A stretch of DNA of 64,000 nt from Bosea beijingensis (GTDB taxonomy: Bacteria; Pseudomonadota; Alphaproteobacteria; Rhizobiales; Beijerinckiaceae). The stretch is taken from the NCBI RefSeq assembly GCF_030758975.1, contig NZ_CP132359.1, positions 4,982,686 through 5,046,685 on the forward strand. The letters run 5' to 3'. Positions 60,843-64,000 of the stretch are shown here, piece by piece. Within the stretch, counting starts at the first letter, position 1. Every line of letters starts with the position of its first letter. Below the pieces are notes generated by a model. That model worked only from the letters and a program-made list of their open reading frames with translations. It made no database searches and was not told where the DNA came from. Both the position numbers and the translations under genes were made by a program.

Positions 60843-61700
60843 TCAAACGCGCAGGTTCTCGTCGCGGTGCTCACCGCCCAGCGTCGCCGCCCAGGCTGCC
60901 GCGGCCGCTCCCACCAGCAGCGCAGCGGCTGTCAGAAAGGCGGTGAGAACCGCGATCTTGCGCGCCCGCTCGGCCGCCTGCTTGGCGGTTTCCTTGGCCT
61001 GCGAGAGCTTCGCATAAGCGTCGTCGATGCGCTTTTGAGCATCCTGTTCGCTGATGCCGGAGCGCGCGGCGAGCCGCGAAGCAAGGTAGTCCCGGTCGCC
61101 CTGTTCGATCTTGCCGTTCTTCAGCGCGTTGACGAAAATCCGGGAAGCCTCGTCACGCTCCTGAGCGGTCGGCGGCTGCTGACCGTTGGCGCGCATGACA
61201 TTGTCGAGCGCCATCGCGAGCGGATCGACATTCTGCGAGACCAGCGACGCCACGCCCGAGCTCGCGCTTGCGACGCCGCTGACCGCGGTCCTGGCCGCGC
61301 CGAACAGCGACGACGTTGCGACGACGGTTATCAGAAGCGCGCCGGTCGCCCAGACAAGCAGGCCGTGGGTCGCATCGCGAACCTTGCGCTCCTCGTCATT
61401 GGCATCGAAGCTCGGCTGTCGCATGCGTCCGGCGAGATAGCCGCCCGCCATTGTGGCGGAAGCCATTACCCAGAGCGCCCAAAGCCCCGCGGCTACCGCC
61501 AGGGCGGTGGAGCTCGAACTCTTCTCGAAATCGGCTGAGACCATCGACAGGCCGATCGCCGATCCGAAGACCGTCATGATTGTGGAGATCGCGGTTGCGA
61601 TGACCGCACCGCCAATGATGGGGCCCCACTGAACGTAGGAGCGGTTCTCCTTGTTCACGGTCACGGGAGCGACGACAACGTCCGATCCTGACATGGACAT
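60843..61700 (-). CDS. Membrane protein of unknown function
   Basis: A 285-residue protein with helices at about 25-50 (WGPIIGGAVIATAISTIMTVFGSAIGLSM), 65-90, 118-138 and 255-280. A conserved small-residue stretch follows the first helix (FGSAIGLSM). The central soluble part (about 150-245: TAQERDEASRIFVNALKNGKIEQGDRDYLASRLAARSGISEQDAQKRIDDAY) is helical and charged. The plan resembles PhnA-like/DUF-type stress membrane proteins in Rhizobiales. The start could be 61700 or 61694. It follows the 24-residue gene by nine bases. Confidence 0.75.
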   Translation of the reverse strand: MSMSGSDVVVAPVTVNKENRSYVQWGPIIGGAVIATAISTIMTVFGSAIGLSMVSADFEKSSSSTALAVAAGLWALWVMASATMAGGYLAGRMRQPSFDANDEERKVRDATHGLLVWATGALLITVVATSSLFGAARTAVSGVASASSGVASLVSQNVDPLAMALDNVMRANGQQPPTAQERDEASRIFVNALKNGKIEQGDRDYLASRLAARSGISEQDAQKRIDDAYAKLSQAKETAKQAAERARKIAVLTAFLTAAALLVGAAAAAWAATLGGEHRDENLRV

Positions 61701-61709
61701 GGCGCGTTC

Positions 61710-61784
61710 CTATCGAAGCCCGAGAAACGACAGGATCGCCAGAACGACCACGACCAGACCTACGAGATAAATGACACCGTTCAT
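61710..61784 (-). CDS. 24-residue single-helix membrane peptide
   Basis: From ATG 61784 the product is MNGVIYLVGLVVVVLAILSFLGLR, one membrane helix. AGGAGGGG lies seven bases before the ATG, and an exact EcfG-type promoter lies 34 bases upstream, so this is a real gene although too short for usual calling. Closely similar small membrane proteins are widespread in Rhizobiales. It leads an operon with the 285-residue membrane protein. Confidence 0.78.
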   Translation of the reverse strand: MNGVIYLVGLVVVVLAILSFLGLR

Positions 61785-61818
61785 CAGCCCCTCCTAAAAT
61801 CCACGAAAGTGAGGGCGT

Positions 61819-61843
61819 AACGGCCGATCGGTCGTTGGGTTCC
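61819..61843 (-). promoter_or_regulatory. EcfG-type promoter
   Basis: On the minus strand: GGAAC, 16 bases, CGTT, an exact match, 34 bases before the small membrane-peptide ATG. Confidence 0.75.
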
Positions 61844-61901
61844 GCTTGCGTACACTCTGAGCTAACGGGATGAATGACCCACATTTCCCCGAAGCCGGCG
61901 T

Positions 61902-62414
61902 TCAACAATCCGAAGCACGGCGGTGGCGCATCATGTGAGGCAGGAAATCCATCTTGCCGACGGCTAAACCAGCGTGGCGCAAAAGCGCATAGGCCATCGT
62001 CACGTGAAAATAGAAGTTCGGCATGATCCAGTCTCGAATATCCTCTTCCGAAGACATCACGAAACGCACCCCGTTGGGCAAAGTGAGGTCTACGGGATCG
62101 TCGGCGCGTGCCCATTTTGCGGGGTCCGACTGACCGAGATGTGAGCGTACAGTCGCGATTCGCTCACGTATCTCCGCGAAGGATCGGTAAGTCGACTCCT
62201 CGAGGGACAGCGACATTCCGGCGACCTGGTTCAGGGCCAGCAACACTTGATTGACGGCGACGCGGAATTGCAACTCCAGCGTAAACATGTCCTCCGTCAG
62301 CCTGTCTCCCAAGATGGAGTCCTCAATCCCAGCATCCTGAGCCCTGTCGACAAGATGGTCGAGCGTACCGAGCATGTTGGCGAAGGTGACGTGCGCGGAT
62401 CGAGCGTATGACAT
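61902..62414 (-). CDS. DUF1993 protein
   Basis: The 170-residue protein has the DUF1993 four-helix layout: TFANMLGTLDHLVDRAQDAG, FTLELQFRVAVNQVLLALNQVAG, TYRSFAEIRERIATVRSHLG and the C-terminal MPNFYFHVTMAYALLRHAGLAVGKMDFLPHM. The NFYFHVTMAYALLRHxGVxxGKxDFLG pattern is characteristic. The fold is DinB-like; His residues may bind metal. The start at 62414 was chosen because homologues start near MSY-x-x-S. Confidence 0.88.
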   Translation of the reverse strand: MSYARSAHVTFANMLGTLDHLVDRAQDAGIEDSILGDRLTEDMFTLELQFRVAVNQVLLALNQVAGMSLSLEESTYRSFAEIRERIATVRSHLGQSDPAKWARADDPVDLTLPNGVRFVMSSEEDIRDWIMPNFYFHVTMAYALLRHAGLAVGKMDFLPHMMRHRRASDC

Positions 62415-62439
62415 GGCCAACCAATCGCATGTCATTGCG

Positions 62440-62732
62440 GGCGGCGCCACAACCGCCGTCGGCGTCCGATGATCGTCTGATCTTCGGACCGTCTGTAAGT
62501 CGGCAAGGCCACGGTACCGTTGGACCAACCAGAAAGACGCTCGTTGCCGAGCCGCCAAGAGACACCCGGTGGACTCGCTTTAATCCGAAAGCATGTGCGG
62601 CGTCTCGCTGCGACATTCGGCCAATCCGCGAGGAACATGCAAGCCTCCAAGCCGAGCGAATTGTTATGGGATGTCCAAGGCCGGTCAGAATGACCCGGGG
62701 CGTTCGAATTCGTCGGACGCCGTCAATGCCAT
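62440..62732 (-). pseudogene. Frame-broken DUF982 gene
   Basis: Three frames in turn read MALTASDEFERP, VILTGLGHPITIRS, MEACMFLADWP and AAHAFGLKRVHRVSLGGSATSVFL. They line up with the intact DUF982 protein at 16804 (ERFEQPVIILTGLGHPTTVSSSMEAYMFLADW). At least two or three single-base changes are needed to repair it. The 3' limit is approximate. Confidence 0.7.
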
Positions 62733-62887
62733 AGCCACATTTTCCTCGTGGCAACATAGTCTGGTCCCCCGCGGACGCCTGAATCCGGCTGTTTTAGGAA
62801 GGCACGCCGGACGTTTTCAAGGAGTCTTGCAGAGGCTCGAAGCTCACCTAAATCAACCTCTGCCGGAGCTAACGAGGAGACGATGGC

Positions 62888-63109
62888 ATGCCCTTTTCAT
62901 CTCTGACCGACCCGACCGATTTAGCGCGGGCTTTTGCTTCGCTTGAAGCGGTTTGGAGCCAGGTGAAGGCTTCCGTACCGCCGAGCGAGCACGAGAAGGA
63001 GCGCGAGAGAATTGCCTATTTGGTAGCGGGCTTTGCTCCCCTCGCGCTCGACGAGGATGATCTTACCCGCAACGTCCTGTTCCAGCTGGAGCGTGACGTA
63101 GCCGCCTAA
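62888..63109 (+). CDS. Small hypothetical protein
   Basis: A 73-residue soluble helical protein ([73 protein letters not shown]). GAGGAG lies seven bases before the ATG. The [31 protein letters not shown] pattern looks like a conserved rhizobial hypothetical. No EcfG site was seen directly upstream. Confidence 0.62.
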   Translation: MPFSSLTDPTDLARAFASLEAVWSQVKASVPPSEHEKERERIAYLVAGFAPLALDEDDLTRNVLFQLERDVAA

Positions 63110-63210
63110 AGCGACGCCTTTGCAACACCGATCATTCCCGAAGTCGGGCGACCCCTCTTCGTCAATCGCGGCGCGAGATCGTGCAGTGCGACCATGGCGC
63201 CATTCCGACT

Positions 63211-63236
63211 GGAACCTGGGCGCCTGACGGTCCGTT
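63211..63236 (+). promoter_or_regulatory. EcfG-type promoter
   Basis: GGAAC, 17 bases, CGTT, an exact match, 34 bases before the DUF2171 ATG. It excludes the longer frame from 63181. Confidence 0.72.
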
Positions 63237-63270
63237 GCCGATCAGTGGGGGGCTGGACGGAGAGCAAGCC

Positions 63271-63510
63271 ATGATGTTCGTAGAGCAGATCAAGGAAGGC
63301 CAGCGCGTCATCGGCTCCGATGGAGGGCATGTCGGAACCGTCGACGCTCTGAGCGGCCAGCTCATCAAGCTGAAGAAGAATGATCCCGAGTCGGGGGGAG
63401 CCCATCATTACCTCGACCTCGCGCTCGTCGTTGCGCTCGATGACGATACGATCAAGCTGATCGTCCCAGCGGCTGAAGCCAAAGAGAGATGGTCGGAGGC
63501 GGCCGAGTAA
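63271..63510 (+). CDS. DUF2171 (PRC-barrel-like) protein
   Basis: The 79-residue product reads [53 protein letters not shown], the whole DUF2171 domain. The VxxxDGxxVGTVDxxxGxxIKLxxxD pattern is typical; the fold is a small beta barrel related to PRC. The start is fixed by the EcfG-like promoter. Its stop shares one base pair-step with the next ATG (TAATG), so it is coupled to the hydrolase. Confidence 0.85.
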   Translation: MMFVEQIKEGQRVIGSDGGHVGTVDALSGQLIKLKKNDPESGGAHHYLDLALVVALDDDTIKLIVPAAEAKERWSEAAE

Positions 63511-64000
63511 TGGACCGACGCCATTTCGTTGCTGGAGCTGGCGCGACCATCGTGTCTGGGCCAGCTCAGGCGAGCGTCACAGTCGACCGCTTTGGTCCGA
63601 GCGTTTCCGGAGGCAGCGTCATCCTCCTCCATGGTTCGGACGGTTTGACGAATAGTGGCCGATATCAGTTCGCCGCGAACATGATCGCGGGAGCTGGCTA
63701 CAACGTCCTGCTACCGCGGTACTTCGAGGCCACCGGCGATCAGCGGGCCCGCTACGGCGAAATCAAAAGCAAGTTTCCGGTCTGGCTGGAAGCGATCGAG
63801 ACGATCACGGGCGATCAGCAGGCCCGTTTCGCCGTGGTGGGCTTTTCGCTTGGCGGCGCATTGGCCTTGGCTCTGGCGGCGCGCGATCGCAGGATCAAAG
63901 CCGTTGTCGACTTCTTCGGATTTCTGCCGCCGGGCCTGGAGCGAGCTTCGCTGCCCCCTACGCTTATTCTGCATGGGGATGCTGACCGAGTGGTGCCAGT
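63510..64000 (+). CDS. Dienelactone-hydrolase-family protein, partial, probable Tat signal
   Basis: The product begins [21 protein letters not shown], which looks like a twin-arginine signal, so the enzyme is probably exported folded. The alpha/beta-hydrolase core follows: VILLHGSDGLT (oxyanion strand), YNVLLPRYFEATGD and the nucleophile elbow VVGFSLGGALAL. Canonical dienelactone hydrolases have Cys at this position (G-x-C-x-G-G); here it is Ser (GFSLGG). The Asp-containing end (ILHGDADRVVPV) lies at the window edge, where the gene is cut off. Confidence 0.82.
   Translation, partial: MDRRHFVAGAGATIVSGPAQASVTVDRFGPSVSGGSVILLHGSDGLTNSGRYQFAANMIAGAGYNVLLPRYFEATGDQRARYGEIKSKFPVWLEAIETITGDQQARFAVVGFSLGGALALALAARDRRIKAVVDFFGFLPPGLERASLPPTLILHGDADRVVP

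Noticed and set aside
1..64000. CRISPR array, tRNA or rRNA genes
   Set aside because: I saw no regularly spaced repeats with unique spacers and no tRNA or rRNA signature by eye; a computational scan was not possible.

Overview
The window looks like chromosomal accessory sequence from a high-GC alphaproteobacterium of the Hyphomicrobiales (Rhizobiales) type; Bosea- or Methylobacterium-like is my best guess, but no rRNA or housekeeping marker confirms it. The reasons are the many rhizobial small families (DUF982, DUF6894, DUF768, DUF3606, DUF2934), an HWE histidine kinase, and about 27 sites that fit the alphaproteobacterial general-stress sigma factor (EcfG) promoter, GGAAC-N16/17-(C/G/A/T)GTT. 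phyR, nepR and ecfG themselves are not in the window.

Layout. 1-4.7 kb: the start of a flavin monooxygenase, a decayed peptide-ABC ATPase, an aldolase/nitrilase pair, an Lrp regulator and an unusual ROK-like protein. 4.7-15 kb: a Rieske-fused oxidoreductase operon, an arginase-like protein, membrane proteins (DUF2269, SDR-DoxX, DUF6766, BrkB), a thioredoxin-reductase-like flavoprotein and DUF883/holin-like envelope proteins. 15-31 kb: a dense set of small stress proteins (KGG, DUF982, DUF2934, DUF892 ferritin-like, DUF6894, DUF3597, GsiB-like repeats) with a response regulator, a GAF-HWE kinase and low-affinity iron permease-like proteins. Within it a second response regulator is split by an IS3 element, which is itself split by an IS110 element. 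31-43 kb: a PAS-GGDEF protein, isochorismatase, zinc alcohol dehydrogenase, SDR, a run of frame-broken genes (GFA, PAP2, DUF6328) and small hypotheticals.

43-58.5 kb is the metabolic core. glgE, treS-mak and glgB read rightward in one overlapping operon; a malQ-treY fusion and treZ read leftward towards it. Together they can turn trehalose into branched alpha-glucan (TreS, maltokinase, GlgE, GlgB) and glucan back into trehalose (MalQ, TreY, TreZ). EcfG-like promoters precede both arms. 58.5-64 kb holds DUF768, an orphan purK, a response-regulator remnant, membrane and DUF1993/DUF2171 proteins, and the start of a dienelactone hydrolase.

The picture is a stress-adaptation island under general-stress control: storage sugar/compatible solute cycling, redox and aldehyde detoxification, envelope proteins and many small stress proteins. 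About a dozen genes carry frameshifts, so either the island is decaying or the assembly has indel errors.
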